A stretch of 40,132 bases of DNA from Burkholderiales bacterium (GCA_028868305.1 JAGWUS010000035.1:1-40132); one strand, 5' to 3'. Positions 1-8,960 are shown, counted from the stretch's first letter. The notes: generated by a model from the sequence alone, not told the origin. Numbers and translations: made by a program.

Positions 1-1577
1 CGGCGCAAAAGATCGGCCAGGTTGTATTCATGGTCGATGGCCTTGCCCAGCACGCGCTCAGACTCCGATGCCGGCAGGTTCTTGGGGTTGACCCAAATAG
101 AGCGCAGGCGTTCTGTTTCACGTGAAACCGCATCGCGCTTGCGGCAAAAAACTTCCCAACGAACATCGTCCACCAAGCCGAACTTGCGGCCGGTCTCGGT
201 CAGACGGGCGTCGGCGTTGTCTTCGCGTAGCTGCAGCCGGAACTCCGCTCGGCTGGTGAACATGCGATAGGGCTCGGTCACGCCCTTGGTGATCAGGTCA
301 TCGACCAGGACACCGAGGTAGGCTTCATCGCGCGCTGGCACCCAGGCACTCTGTTCCTTGCACTGCAGCGCAGCATTGATGCCGGCAAACATGCCTTGTG
401 CCGCCGCCTCTTCATAGCCGGTGGTGCCGTTGATCTGGCCGGCAAAAAACAGGCCGCCAATCTGGCGCGTCTCGAAACTGCTCTTCAAACTGCGCGGGTC
501 GAAGTAGTCGTACTCGATGGCGTAGCCGGGGCGCAGGATGTGTGCGTTCTCCAGCCCGGCCATGCTGCGCACCAGCGCGTACTGGATGTCAAACGGCAGG
601 CTGGTGCTGATGCCGTTGGGGTAGTACTCATGCGTGGTCAGGCCTTCGGGTTCCAGAAAGATCTGGTGGCTGTCCTTGTCGGCAAAGCGGTTGATCTTGT
701 CTTCCACACTCGGGCAATAGCGCGGGCCCACGCCTTCAATCTTGCCGGTGAACATCGGGCTGCGGTCGAAGCCGCTGCGGATGATGTCGTGGGTGCGCTC
801 GTTGGTATGGGTGATCCAGCACGACATTTGTTGCGGGTGCATCTCCACTTTGCCCATGAAACTGAACACTGGCATCGTCGCGCTCATGCCGCCGGGCATA
901 CCATCCCCGGGCTGCTCCTGGCATTTTGAAAAGTCGATGGTGCGGCCATCCAGCCGTGGTGGTGTGCCGGTTTTCAGGCGCCCCTGCGGCAGCTTGAGTT
1001 CTTTCAAACGCGCACTCAGCGACACGGCCGGCGGATCCCCTGCCCTGCCCGCAGCGTAGTTGTTCAGGCCCACATGGATCTTGCCGTCCAGAAACGTGCC
1101 TGCCGTCAGCACCACGGTTTTGGCGCGGAAGCGGATGCCGATCTGGGTGACGGCTCCGACCACGCGCGCACCGTCGCCATCGCCTTCCACCATCAGGTCG
1201 TCGACCGCCTGCTGGAACAGCCAGAGGTTGGGCTGGTTCTCGAGCATGCGACGAATGGCCGCCTTGTACAGAATGCGGTCCGCCTGCGCACGGGTGGCGC
1301 GCACGGCCGGGCCCTTGCTGGAGTTGAGGATACGAAACTGGATACCGGCCTCGTCGGTCGCAAGCGCCATGGCGCCGCCCATGGCGTCCACTTCTTTCAC
1401 CAGATGGCCTTTGCCAATGCCGCCGATGGACGGGTTACAACTCATCTGCCCCAGGGTCTCGATGTTGTGGGAGAGCAGCAAAGTCTTGCAGCCCATGCGG
1501 GCGGCCGCCAGGGCAGCCTCGGTTCCAGCATGGCCGCCGCCAACGACGATGACGTCGAAATCTTGTGGGTAAAGCAT
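1..1577 (-). CDS. mnmG: tRNA uridine-5-carboxymethylaminomethyl modification enzyme MnmG (GidA), 3' end outside window
   Basis: FAD-dependent enzyme that, with MnmE, installs the carboxymethylaminomethyl group on U34 of certain tRNAs in the cytoplasm. The reading frame opens with [20 protein letters not shown], the Rossmann FAD-binding start of the family, and continues with [20 protein letters not shown] and [16 protein letters not shown], all hallmark MnmG segments. About 525 codons are visible; the family is usually about 630-650 residues, so roughly the last fifth lies beyond the left edge. The start is the ATG at 1575-1577; no strong ribosome binding site is seen. A GGGGG/CCCCC hairpin (1606-1619) lies between this gene and the upstream LysR gene. 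A parS site is embedded in the coding sequence at 114-129. In many bacteria mnmG sits near rsmG-parA-parB close to the origin; those genes would be expected to the left but are not seen here. Confidence 0.97.
   Translation of the reverse strand, partial: MLYPQDFDVIVVGGGHAGTEAALAAARMGCKTLLLSHNIETLGQMSCNPSIGGIGKGHLVKEVDAMGGAMALATDEAGIQFRILNSSKGPAVRATRAQADRILYKAAIRRMLENQPNLWLFQQAVDDLMVEGDGDGARVVGAVTQIGIRFRAKTVVLTAGTFLDGKIHVGLNNYAAGRAGDPPAVSLSARLKELKLPQGRLKTGTPPRLDGRTIDFSKCQEQPGDGMPGGMSATMPVFSFMGKVEMHPQQMSCWITHTNERTHDIIRSGFDRSPMFTGKIEGVGPRYCPSVEDKINRFADKDSHQIFLEPEGLTTHEYYPNGISTSLPFDIQYALVRSMAGLENAHILRPGYAIEYDYFDPRSLKSSFETRQIGGLFFAGQINGTTGYEEAAAQGMFAGINAALQCKEQSAWVPARDEAYLGVLVDDLITKGVTEPYRMFTSRAEFRLQLREDNADARLTETGRKFGLVDDVRWEVFCRKRDAVSRETERLRSIWVNPKNLPASESERVLGKAIDHEYNLADLLR
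114..129. other. parS, ParB-binding centromere-like site inside mnmG
   Basis: The sequence TGTTTCACGTGAAACC matches the widely conserved chromosomal parS consensus TGTTTCACGTGAAACA at 15 of 16 positions, and its inner 14 bases (115-128) are a perfect palindrome. parS is bound by ParB, which with ParA and SMC segregates the origin region. Embedding in a gene is normal for parS because the site is compatible with coding. It shows that this window lies in the origin-proximal part of a chromosome. Confidence 0.9.
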
Positions 1578-1631
1578 GCCGAATTTTACGGGCAGTCCCT
1601 CAATTGGGGGAAAGCCCCCGCCTATGCCCCG

Positions 1632-2543
1632 CTACAGTGCAGGCGCCTGCTGCCGCGCCAGGGTACCCAAAAAGCCTACGGCAAATTCGGCCATGGCGGA
1701 AAAGCTGCGGCCGCGCAGAGACACCACGCCCATCTGCGCAAAGACCGGCGGCAGATCGGTCAGGGTCAGCTGTACCAGTGCGCCACTGTCCACCTCTCGA
1801 GTGACACCCGCCACCGGACAGGCAATGACGGTGTGCGTCGCCATGGCCACGCCCTTCAAGACCTGCATGTCATCGCAAGTCAGCACCAGCGGCAGATGCG
1901 CGCCTTGCGGCAAACCCGCCACCTGACCCAGGGCGACCAGCAAGGGTTCCGGCACATGCACGCTGGCCAACCCGTACGGCAACAGGCTGGCCAGCGGCAC
2001 CGGGGTCCCGCACATGGGGTGCCCCGCCCCCACATAAAACGCCGCCTGCAGATTGCCCAACGGGGTCACCAGCAAATCAACCTCGGGAGTCAAATTGCGC
2101 ATATCGGCCACAAAAAAGTCCAATGACTCATTGCGCAGATGTTCCGTCAGGTACTGGGTGTTGTTGACTTCCACACGCGTGTTGATACCCGGATAACTGG
2201 TACGCAGTTCACACAACAGGGACAGCAGCAAGGTCGCTGCCGGGTATGGGCCCACGCCAAAGGCGATATCACCGATCTGACGCTCCCGGTACATCGTCAC
2301 GTCCCGCTCCAGGCAGCGGCTTTCAAACAGCAGTTTGCGCGCCCGCTCGACGACGAAGGCGCCGGCGTCGGTGCAGGTGATCTCCGGCGTGCCCCGGTTA
2401 AAGAGTTGCAGCCCCAAGGCTTCTTCGGCCGCCAGCACACTGCGGCTGAAGGCGGGCTGGCTCAGGTGGCAGCGCTCGGCTGCGCGCCCAAAGTGGCGGG
2501 TATCGGCCAGAGCCACCAGGTGGCCCATGCGTTTCAGGTCCAT
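1632..2543 (-). CDS. LysR-family transcriptional regulator
   Basis: Cytoplasmic DNA-binding regulator. The N-terminal winged helix (residues about 1-60: LVALADTRHFGRAAERCHLS, then QPAFSRSVLAAEEALGLQLF) is a textbook LysR HTH, followed by a periplasmic-binding-protein-like effector domain to residue 303. I chose the ATG at 2541-2543 because it has GAGGAG six bases upstream and begins MDLKRMGHL as LysR proteins usually do; an in-frame start at 2576 would add 11 residues without a better site. It is divergent from the membrane hydroxylase gene at 2660, the arrangement in which LysR proteins commonly control the neighbour. The effector is unknown. The gene also lies directly upstream of mnmG on the same strand (54-base gap). 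Confidence 0.9.
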   Translation of the reverse strand: MDLKRMGHLVALADTRHFGRAAERCHLSQPAFSRSVLAAEEALGLQLFNRGTPEITCTDAGAFVVERARKLLFESRCLERDVTMYRERQIGDIAFGVGPYPAATLLLSLLCELRTSYPGINTRVEVNNTQYLTEHLRNESLDFFVADMRNLTPEVDLLVTPLGNLQAAFYVGAGHPMCGTPVPLASLLPYGLASVHVPEPLLVALGQVAGLPQGAHLPLVLTCDDMQVLKGVAMATHTVIACPVAGVTREVDSGALVQLTLTDLPPVFAQMGVVSLRGRSFSAMAEFAVGFLGTLARQQAPAL

Positions 2544-2567
2544 CACGCGCTCCTCGCACAGGTGCAA

Positions 2568-2604
2568 TGCATTCACTGCATTGATTGTTACTTATAAATG
2601 CATT
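2568..2604. promoter_or_regulatory. TGCATT repeats between divergent LysR and hydroxylase genes
   Basis: TGCATT occurs three times (2568-2573, 2577-2582, 2599-2604), and the second copy forms an inverted pair with AATGCA at 2597-2602. The stretch is AT-rich compared with its surroundings. LysR proteins bind interrupted palindromes in such divergent gaps, so this is a plausible operator, but no consensus is known for this regulator. Confidence 0.35.
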
Positions 2605-2659
2605 GGACGGATTTTGCACGGACCCACACAATCGCGCCACAGAACAAGGAGACAAAACC

Positions 2660-3541
2660 ATGAACCCGATGCAAAACATCATTCTGGCCGGCATCATCAT
2701 CGTCTACGCGCTGATCGAGATCGCCAGCAAGAGCTACAAGGGCTATCAAGCCACCAAGGACGACAGCAAGCTGGAACTGTTCATGTTCATCAGCCTGCTG
2801 GCCATACTGCAGCCACTGATCTTCGCCATCACCGGCAAACTGGGCAACCTGTGGTTCCCCGAGATGAAAGGCGCGCTCGCCAACTGGCCTGCCTGGGCCA
2901 TGTTTGCTATTCTGCTGGTGGGTGATGACCTGACCCAGTACTGGTGGCACCGGCTCTCGCATTCGCCTCTGCTCTGGCCCCTGCATCGGGCCCACCATTC
3001 GGCGCACTACATGAGCATCCGGATGACCTACCGCAACAACTTCTTCTACTACGCCATGATGCCCGGCTTGTGGATTTCGGGCATTGCCATCTACCTGGGC
3101 TTTGCCAACGTGTACCTTGTCTACATCGTAATCAAGCTCACCGTCATCATGGGCGCCCACTGCGCCCTGCCCTGGGACCGGCCACTGTACAAAATCCCCG
3201 CACTGCGCCCGCTGATGTGGGTGGTTGAACGCACCATCTCGACCCCGGCCACCCACTGGGCCCACCACGCCATGACCAACGCAGACGGCATTGGCCACTA
3301 CAAGGGCAACTTTGGCAACCTGCTGTTCGTCTGGGACCTGATTTTTGGCAGCGCCCACATCACCCGCCAATACCCCGCCAAAGTGGGCCTGCGTGACGAC
3401 GAGCTGTTTGGCAAAGAGCCATGGAAAGCCGAAATGTTTTACCCGCTGGCGCACTCCGCCCGCGAACACTCTGCCCTGGTGCCCGGTGGCACCATCTATG
3501 ATGAGTCCAGGAACCCCGTGGGCACGCCCACCACCGCCTGA
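2660..3541 (+). CDS. Sterol desaturase / fatty acid hydroxylase superfamily membrane protein
   Basis: Integral membrane di-iron oxygenase of the fatty acid hydroxylase superfamily, 293 residues. The histidine clusters that bind the two irons are present: HRLSH (97-101), HRAHH (109-113) and HWAHH (199-203). Several hydrophobic segments surround them, consistent with the usual four or more membrane helices. Members hydroxylate or desaturate sterols, fatty acids, carotenoids or alkyl-glycerols; the substrate cannot be told from sequence. The ATG at 2660 is preceded by AAGGAG at a proper distance, so the longer frame from 2585 is not used. It is divergent from the LysR gene, its likely regulator, and 58 bases upstream of the FMN reductase gene, which could supply reducing power (inference). 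Confidence 0.85.
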   Translation: MNPMQNIILAGIIIVYALIEIASKSYKGYQATKDDSKLELFMFISLLAILQPLIFAITGKLGNLWFPEMKGALANWPAWAMFAILLVGDDLTQYWWHRLSHSPLLWPLHRAHHSAHYMSIRMTYRNNFFYYAMMPGLWISGIAIYLGFANVYLVYIVIKLTVIMGAHCALPWDRPLYKIPALRPLMWVVERTISTPATHWAHHAMTNADGIGHYKGNFGNLLFVWDLIFGSAHITRQYPAKVGLRDDELFGKEPWKAEMFYPLAHSAREHSALVPGGTIYDESRNPVGTPTTA

Positions 3542-3599
3542 GGTTTTTGTGAGGCTTTTGCACTGCGCATAGGATGGCCGTTCACTCTTGGGCTCATTC

Positions 3600-4178
3600 A
3601 TGAAACTTCTTGTCTTTGCCGGCAGCACCCGCGCCCAGTCCTACAACCGCCAGCTCGCCAAGGTCACCGCCGACCTGGCCCGCACCACCGGAGCCAGCGT
3701 CACGCTGCTGGAGCTGGGCAGTCTGGACATCCCGCTGTACAACGCCGACCTGGAAGCGCAGGGCACGCCGCCCGATGTGCGCAAGCTCAAGGAAATCATG
3801 GATGCACACCCGGCGTGGATCATCTGCTCCCCCGAGTACAACGGCAGCTACACCGCGCTGCTTAAAAACACCCTCGACTGGGCCAGCAGCCCGATCAAGG
3901 GCGACGCAACCTGGGGCGACAGCCGCAGGCCGTTTGCCGGCAAAGTGGTGGGCCTGCTCAGCGCCTCGCCCGGCGGCCTGGGTGGATTGCGTTCACTCAG
4001 CCACCTCAGCCCGCTGTTGCTCAACCTGCAATGCTGGCTGTGCCCGCAGCAGTTTGCGCTGGCGCGTGCAGGCAGTGCCTTTGACGGACAGGGCCAACTC
4101 AAGGACGCTGCGTACCAGGCCGCAGTGGCCGCGGTGGTGGACCAGGTGCTCTGGGCGGCGCGGCGGCTTACAGGCTAA
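3600..4178 (+). CDS. NADPH-dependent FMN reductase family protein
   Basis: Flavodoxin-like cytoplasmic oxidoreductase, 192 residues. It begins MKLLVFAGSTRAQSYNRQLA, the phosphate-binding loop for FMN, and carries SPEYNGSYTALLKNTLDW at about residues 77-94, the signature shared by ArsH, ChrR, SsuE and azoreductase-type proteins. The precise role (quinone, chromate or flavin reduction) cannot be assigned. The ATG at 3600 is preferred over a TTG four codons upstream; the ribosome binding site is weak. It lies on the same strand as the hydroxylase gene and is followed immediately by an interspersed repeat. Confidence 0.85.
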   Translation: MKLLVFAGSTRAQSYNRQLAKVTADLARTTGASVTLLELGSLDIPLYNADLEAQGTPPDVRKLKEIMDAHPAWIICSPEYNGSYTALLKNTLDWASSPIKGDATWGDSRRPFAGKVVGLLSASPGGLGGLRSLSHLSPLLLNLQCWLCPQQFALARAGSAFDGQGQLKDAAYQAAVAAVVDQVLWAARRLTG

Positions 4179-4180
4179 AT

Positions 4181-4230
4181 TGGCCTCTAGCCCGCATCTA
4201 TCATGCACAAGCAGCTATTTATTTTATAGC
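4181..4230 (-). repeat. Interspersed repeat, copy A (inverted)
   Basis: Read on the minus strand: GCTATAAAATAAATAGC hairpin core, then TGCTTGTGCATGATAG, then GGGCTAGAGGCCA. It starts two bases after the stop codon of the FMN reductase gene and fills most of the gap to the convergent Crp gene. It is one of five copies of the same element in the window. Confidence 0.8.
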
Positions 4231-4238
4231 AATTCGAT

Positions 4239-4934
4239 TCACGACCGCGCCGCGCGCTTTTCCAGTTCGGAGAGCGACAGGATGTCGATCCGGCCATAGC
4301 CGAGTGCGAGAACACCCCCATGCACCAGCACTTTGAGCTCCTTGGACAAGGTCTGACGGGTAATGCCCAGCATCATGGCCAGGGCTTCCTGCGACACACT
4401 CACCTGGGCGCGGGCATCCACCGCCATGGTGGTATCCCCACGCGCCAGCGAAAGCAGCCGCCTTGCAATACGGGTGCGCGTGGAGCGCAGCATGGCGTCT
4501 TCCACCAGGCTGTACAGCGCACGCACCCGGGTACATAGCAAGGCCCCCAATGCGCGGGCGAACGCAGGACGGCGCATCAACCGCTCAAACGCCGACGCAC
4601 CGACCACCAATACGGTACTAGGCTCCATCGCAGTGACATCGTGGGGGCGAGGCAAGCCGTCCAACAGCGACGCTTCGCCAAACCAGTTGCCCGGCTCCAA
4701 GACCGCCAAAATGCCCTCACGTCCGTCCTCGCCGAGTGTGGAGACTTTGAACGCTCCCGCAATCACCCCAAAAAAGCTGGTGCCCACGTCCTCCTTACGG
4801 TACAGCATGTCGCCCGCACGCAATGCCACCACTTCGCCGGCATCCACCAGGGCCTTGCGATCGGCCAGGGACAAGGTGGCGAACCAAGCATGGGCGGTAA
4901 ACAGCCCCAGCAAATCGGGTTTGGAGTACGCCAT
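4239..4934 (-). CDS. Crp/Fnr-family transcriptional regulator
   Basis: 231-residue regulator with an N-terminal cyclic-nucleotide-binding-type beta barrel (about residues 15-125, including GNWFGEASLLDGLPRPHDVT, close to the CRP phosphate-binding cassette) and a C-terminal helix-turn-helix (about 165-205; QEALAMMLGITRQTLSKELK). No cysteine cluster like that of FNR is seen. The recognition helix has R-Q-x-x-S-K where E. coli CRP has R-E-x-x-x-R, so its operator probably differs from the CRP consensus. It is divergent from the aldolase/dehydrogenase/GMC oxidoreductase cassette with a 100-base shared upstream region containing a 15-base palindrome, which suggests that it controls that cassette (inference). 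Confidence 0.9.
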   Translation of the reverse strand: MAYSKPDLLGLFTAHAWFATLSLADRKALVDAGEVVALRAGDMLYRKEDVGTSFFGVIAGAFKVSTLGEDGREGILAVLEPGNWFGEASLLDGLPRPHDVTAMEPSTVLVVGASAFERLMRRPAFARALGALLCTRVRALYSLVEDAMLRSTRTRIARRLLSLARGDTTMAVDARAQVSVSQEALAMMLGITRQTLSKELKVLVHGGVLALGYGRIDILSLSELEKRAARS

Positions 4935-4969
4935 CTATTTCCCCCAGTAATTACCCTAAATTGTAAGTT

Positions 4970-4984
4970 TTTTAACAGTTAAAA
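4970..4984. promoter_or_regulatory. 15-base palindrome, candidate operator of divergent Crp gene and oxidation cassette
   Basis: TTTTAACAGTTAAAA is a perfect inverted repeat (7-1-7). It lies 36 bases before the Crp-type gene and 50 bases before the class II aldolase gene. It does not match the CRP or FNR consensus, consistent with the altered recognition helix of the neighbouring regulator. Binding is a prediction. Confidence 0.5.
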
Positions 4985-5034
4985 GTGCTGCACCGGGTTA
5001 ACGTGTCCAGCAGACACCCAAAAGAGGCCTCAAC

Positions 5035-5790
5035 ATGCATATCCCTTCCCTGAAGACACAAGTCAGCCCCGAAGAATGGCAGTTGCGCATCGATCTGGCC
5101 GCCTGCTACCGGCTGGTGGCACTGTACGGTTGGAGCGACTTGGTGTTTACCCACATCAGCGCGCGCATCCCCGGCCCCGAGCACCACTTCCTGATCAACC
5201 CCTACGGGCTGATGTTCGACGAAATCACTGCCAGCAGCCTGGTCAAAGTCGACCAGCAGTGCAACAAGCTTTCCGACTCGCCCTTCCCCGTCAACCCCGC
5301 CGGTTTCGTGATCCACAGCGCGGTGCATGAAGTGCGTGAAGACGCCGGTTGCGTGCTACACACGCACACCCGTGCCGGCGTGGCCGTGAGTGCCCAGCAA
5401 TGCGGCGTATTGCCCATCAGCCAGCAGTCCACCTTTGTGCTGGCCTCGCTGGCCTACCACGACTACGAAGGCGTGGCCTTCCGCCCCGACGAAAAACCAC
5501 GCCTGCAAGCCGACCTGGGTACGGCCAACTTCCTCATGCTGCGCAACCACGGCTTGCTGACCGTCGGCAAAACCATTGCCGATGCCTTTTTGTCGATGTA
5601 CACCTTCGAAGCCACCTGCAAGATCCAGATCGACGCGCAGGCTGGTGGCGCGCTCACCCAGGTGAACCCGCTCATCGTCAAGGGCGTTGCTGAGGCCATG
5701 CGGGTACAAACCGGCGGCATGGGCGGCGCCTTTGCCTGGCCCGCGCTGATCCGCAAACTCGACCGCATTGACACCAGCTACCAAACCTGA
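5035..5790 (+). CDS. Class II aldolase/adducin family protein
   Basis: Cytoplasmic protein of 251 residues with the zinc-dependent class II aldolase fold (fuculose-phosphate aldolase / RhaD / adducin head). Metal-ligand histidines are visible as H109-T-H111 in CVLHTHTRAG and H172 in MLRNHGLLTVG. The closest described group is that of class II aldolase-like proteins without a defined substrate; many sit beside alcohol and aldehyde dehydrogenases. It is the first gene of a three-gene cassette, with 16 bases to the start of the aldehyde dehydrogenase gene. The substrate is unknown; decarboxylation or retro-aldol cleavage of a hydroxylated intermediate is possible. Confidence 0.85.
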   Translation: MHIPSLKTQVSPEEWQLRIDLAACYRLVALYGWSDLVFTHISARIPGPEHHFLINPYGLMFDEITASSLVKVDQQCNKLSDSPFPVNPAGFVIHSAVHEVREDAGCVLHTHTRAGVAVSAQQCGVLPISQQSTFVLASLAYHDYEGVAFRPDEKPRLQADLGTANFLMLRNHGLLTVGKTIADAFLSMYTFEATCKIQIDAQAGGALTQVNPLIVKGVAEAMRVQTGGMGGAFAWPALIRKLDRIDTSYQT

Positions 5791-5806
5791 CCCACGCAAG
5801 ACCCCC

Positions 5807-7249
5807 ATGTCCGCCATACCCTTGCACGCCAGCACACCGATTGACCTGGTTCGCCACGACCTCAAAGCCACGCTCAAGCTCCAGCGTGACGCCTACCTCG
5901 CACACCCCTACCCCAGCTTCGCCGAGCGCAAGGCCGACCTGCTCAAGCTCAAGGCGTTCATACGTGACCACCGCGACGCCATCGTGGACGCCATCAACGC
6001 CGACTACGGCAACCGCTCCCGACACGAAACACTGTTTGCAGAAATCTTCACCGTGATGGACGGTGTGGACCACGTCCTCAAGGAGCTCAAGGGCTGGATG
6101 AAGCCGCAGCGCCGCAGTGTCGACCTGATGAATTTCTTCGGTGCCAGCAACCGCGTGATTCCCCAGCCACTGGGCGTGGTCGGTGCCATCGTGCCCTGGA
6201 ACTTCCCCATCAACCTGGGCTTCACCGGGCTGATCTACACCTTTGCTGCCGGCAACCGTTCCATGCTGAAAATGTCGGAGAACTCGCGCCATCTGGCCCG
6301 ATTGCTGATCGAAAAGATTCCTGCCTACTTTCCCAAAGACAAGCTGGCATTTTTTGATGAATCCGGTGGCGTGGGCCAGGAGTTTTCCAAGCTCAAGTTC
6401 GACCATCTGCTGTTCACCGGCTCGGGCGCAACCGGACGCCAGGTCATGGCTGCAGCGGCGCACAACCTCTGCCCGGTTACGCTGGAGCTGGGTGGCAAGT
6501 CCCCGGCCATCGTCTGTAACGACTTCCCGCTGCGCGTAGCGGCCGAGCGCATCCTGTTCGTGAAGTACTTCAACGCCGGGCAGATCTGTACCACAGTCGA
6601 CCACGCCTATATGCCCCGTCAAAAAGTGGACGAATTTGTGGCGCTGTCCAGGCAAATCGTCCACAAGCGTTACCCCAAGCTCGGCAGCAAGGACTACACC
6701 TCGCTGATCGACCAGAAATCGTTTGAGCGTGTAACCGCCGCACTGGAAGAGGCGCAGGCGCGCGGGGCCACCCTGGTTCAACTCGTTCCCGGCCCGCGCT
6801 GGGATGCCGAAACCCGCAAGATCGCACCGCATATCGTGCTCAACGCCCCTGAAGACTGTGCCTTGCGCACGCGTGAAATCTTTGGTCCGGTGCTCCCCAT
6901 CATTCCATTTGACGCCATCGAGGAGCCCATCAGCGCCATCAACGCCGGGCCCCGCCCCCTGGCGCTCTATCCCTTCAGCAACGACAAGGCGCTGATCCAC
7001 CGCCTGCTGCATGAAGTGATGTCCGGTGGCGTGAGCGTCAACGACGGTCTGTTTCATGTAGCACAGCACGATCTGCCATTTGGTGGTGTGGGCGACAGCG
7101 GCATGGGCCACTACCATGGCTACGAAGGCTTCGTCACCTTTTCCAAGATGCGCCCGGTGTTCTACCAGGCATCGTTCAGCGCGGTGAAATTACTCTACCC
7201 CCCGTACAGCAACTTCGCCACCAAGTACCTGCATTTCCTCACCAAGTAA
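5807..7249 (+). CDS. Coniferyl-aldehyde-dehydrogenase-type NAD(P)-dependent aldehyde dehydrogenase
   Basis: 480-residue aldehyde dehydrogenase oxidising an aldehyde to the acid with NAD(P). Motifs in order: PWNFPINL (cofactor site), FTGSGATGR, LELGGKSPAIV with the general-base E227, and FNAGQICTTVDH with the nucleophile C261. Length and motifs resemble coniferyl aldehyde dehydrogenases (CalB type), a group that also includes membrane-anchored fatty-aldehyde enzymes; the C-terminus (YPPYSNFATKYLHFLTK) is of that type. I chose the ATG at 5807; a TTG at 5768 would overlap the aldolase gene. It lies between the aldolase and GMC genes with short spacers, so co-transcription is likely. The GMC enzyme probably makes the aldehyde and this enzyme the acid (inference). 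Confidence 0.88.
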   Translation: MSAIPLHASTPIDLVRHDLKATLKLQRDAYLAHPYPSFAERKADLLKLKAFIRDHRDAIVDAINADYGNRSRHETLFAEIFTVMDGVDHVLKELKGWMKPQRRSVDLMNFFGASNRVIPQPLGVVGAIVPWNFPINLGFTGLIYTFAAGNRSMLKMSENSRHLARLLIEKIPAYFPKDKLAFFDESGGVGQEFSKLKFDHLLFTGSGATGRQVMAAAAHNLCPVTLELGGKSPAIVCNDFPLRVAAERILFVKYFNAGQICTTVDHAYMPRQKVDEFVALSRQIVHKRYPKLGSKDYTSLIDQKSFERVTAALEEAQARGATLVQLVPGPRWDAETRKIAPHIVLNAPEDCALRTREIFGPVLPIIPFDAIEEPISAINAGPRPLALYPFSNDKALIHRLLHEVMSGGVSVNDGLFHVAQHDLPFGGVGDSGMGHYHGYEGFVTFSKMRPVFYQASFSAVKLLYPPYSNFATKYLHFLTK

Positions 7250-7262
7250 GGCCAAGACGTCC

Positions 7263-8873
7263 ATGAGTTTCCAAGAATTTGACTATGTGGTGGTCGGTGG
7301 CGGTGCCGCCGGCTGCGTAGTAGCCAGTCGGCTGAGTGAAGACCCCAGCATCTCCGTCTGCCTGCTCGAAGCTGGCGGACCCGATGCATCGGCATTCATC
7401 CATGCGCCACTGGGTTTTGCCGCGACCGCGCCGCTCAAGCTCTTTAGCTGGGGGTATGAAACCGTACCGCAACCCGGCTTCAACGGTCGCAGGGGTTTCC
7501 AGCCCCGTGGCAAGGTCATGGGCGGGTCCAGCTCGGTCAACGCCATGGTGTACACCCGCGGCAACCGCAACGACTACGAGCACTGGGCTGCGCAGGGCAA
7601 CCCCGGCTGGAGTTACCAGGACGTGCTACCGCTTTTCAAGCGCGCCGAGAACAACGAGTGCTTTGGGGCCAATGACTACCGTGGCGTGGGCGGCCCCTTG
7701 AATGTGAGCTACCTGCGCAGCCCCAGCCCCTTGAACGAAGTGTTCATGCAGGCCTGCGAACAGACCGGCATCCCGCGCACCGCCGACTACAACGGCGCCC
7801 AGCAGTACGGCGTGGCCCACGCCCAGGTCACGCAAAAAGGCGGCGAGCGCTGGAGCGCAGCCAAGGGCTACATCACGCCCCACCTGGGCCGCAAGAACCT
7901 GACCGTGATCACGCGCGCCCATACCAGCCGGGTGCTGCTCGATGGCAAGCGCGCCACCGGGGTGGAATACCTGCTGAACGGTGCAACGCAACAAGTCAAG
8001 GCCAGGCGTGAAGTCATTCTGAGTGGTGGTGCCTATGGCTCGCCCCAGTTGCTGATGCTCTCGGGCATCGGCCCGGCAGCGCACCTCCAGCAACATGGCG
8101 TTGCGGTAGCGCACGATCTACCCGGCGTTGGCCAGAACCTGCACGACCACCTGACCACCGTGCTGATCTACCGCACACCACGCAAAGAAGTTGCTCTGGG
8201 CACCTCGCTCGCTGGGGCGTGGACGGTGATCAAGTCAATTTTTGAATGGCGCAGCAAGCGCACCGGCTGGATTACCACCAACGTGGCCGAAACCCAGGGA
8301 TTCATCTCCACCGAGGGCAACACCGACTACCCCAACATCCAGCTTGCCCTGTGCACCGGCATCGTGGACGACCACACGCGCAAGGCCCACCTGGGCCACG
8401 GCTATACCCTGCACGTCACCCTGATGCGTCCCAAGAGCCGTGGCACGGTCACACTGGCCAGCGCCAGGCCCATGGATGCGCCACTGATCGACCCCGCGTT
8501 CTTCAAAGATCCGGAAGACATGCAAACCCTGATCAAAGCCACACAGATGGGCCACGACATCATGGAAGCCAAGGCACTGGCGCCCTACCGCGGCAAGATG
8601 CTCTATCCGCTGGAACGCAACAATCCCAGGCAGATCGAAGCGTTTTTGCGCAACAACTCCGACACCGAATACCACCCGGTAGGCACCTGCAAGATGGGTC
8701 CTGCCAGCGATCCGATGGCGGTGGTCGATGCCAACCTCAAGGTGCACGGCATTCAGGGCCTGCGCGTGGTGGATGCGTCCATCATGCCGCGCCTGGTCAC
8801 GGGCAACACCAATGCGCCCACCATCATGATTGGCGAAAAGGCTGCCGAGATGATCCGCGCCAGTGCACTCTAA
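7263..8873 (+). CDS. GMC-family FAD-dependent alcohol (choline-type) dehydrogenase
   Basis: 536-residue flavoprotein of the glucose-methanol-choline oxidoreductase family. The N-terminal FAD motif is [15 protein letters not shown] (residues 10-24) followed by LLEAGG; the first GMC signature lies near [19 protein letters not shown]; the C-terminal active site has H471 in HPVGTCKMG and the [17 protein letters not shown] closing motif. Members oxidise primary alcohols or choline to aldehydes and pass electrons to quinone or cytochrome. It lies 13 bases after the aldehyde dehydrogenase gene, completing an alcohol-to-aldehyde-to-acid pair. The substrate is undetermined; AlkJ-like aliphatic and aromatic alcohol oxidation are both possible. 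Confidence 0.9.
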   Translation: MSFQEFDYVVVGGGAAGCVVASRLSEDPSISVCLLEAGGPDASAFIHAPLGFAATAPLKLFSWGYETVPQPGFNGRRGFQPRGKVMGGSSSVNAMVYTRGNRNDYEHWAAQGNPGWSYQDVLPLFKRAENNECFGANDYRGVGGPLNVSYLRSPSPLNEVFMQACEQTGIPRTADYNGAQQYGVAHAQVTQKGGERWSAAKGYITPHLGRKNLTVITRAHTSRVLLDGKRATGVEYLLNGATQQVKARREVILSGGAYGSPQLLMLSGIGPAAHLQQHGVAVAHDLPGVGQNLHDHLTTVLIYRTPRKEVALGTSLAGAWTVIKSIFEWRSKRTGWITTNVAETQGFISTEGNTDYPNIQLALCTGIVDDHTRKAHLGHGYTLHVTLMRPKSRGTVTLASARPMDAPLIDPAFFKDPEDMQTLIKATQMGHDIMEAKALAPYRGKMLYPLERNNPRQIEAFLRNNSDTEYHPVGTCKMGPASDPMAVVDANLKVHGIQGLRVVDASIMPRLVTGNTNAPTIMIGEKAAEMIRASAL

Positions 8874-8903
8874 CCCGCGATATAGTGCCTCGTTGATTGA
8901 TTC

Positions 8904-8938
8904 GCTATTGCCTGACTCGGGCAATTTGAGGCAATAGC
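8904..8938 (+). other. Strong hairpin in the leader of the GGDEF-EAL gene
   Basis: GCTATTGCCT (8904-8913) and AGGCAATAGC (8929-8938) form a perfect 10-base-pair stem with a 15-base loop. There is no T-run after it, so it is not a canonical terminator. It lies 22 bases before the start codon at 8961, just upstream of an AGGAG ribosome binding site, where it could affect translation or stabilise the end of the upstream operon mRNA. Confidence 0.45.
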
Positions 8939-8960
8939 CAGGCAGGAGAAGTTCATCGCG

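Noticed and set aside
1074..2126. Long plus-strand open frame (350 codons) across the mnmG start and LysR gene
   Set aside because: It lies antisense to mnmG and the LysR gene, both of which have clear family motifs, and its product is a low-complexity, His/Gln/Arg-rich shadow typical of GC-rich DNA.
2588..3628. Minus-strand open frame of 346 codons opposite the hydroxylase gene
   Set aside because: The histidine-cluster protein on the plus strand is convincing; the antisense product has no recognisable features.
5678..7117. Minus-strand open frame of 479 codons opposite the aldehyde dehydrogenase gene
   Set aside because: It is a shadow of a well-conserved enzyme gene, with no ribosome binding site or motif.
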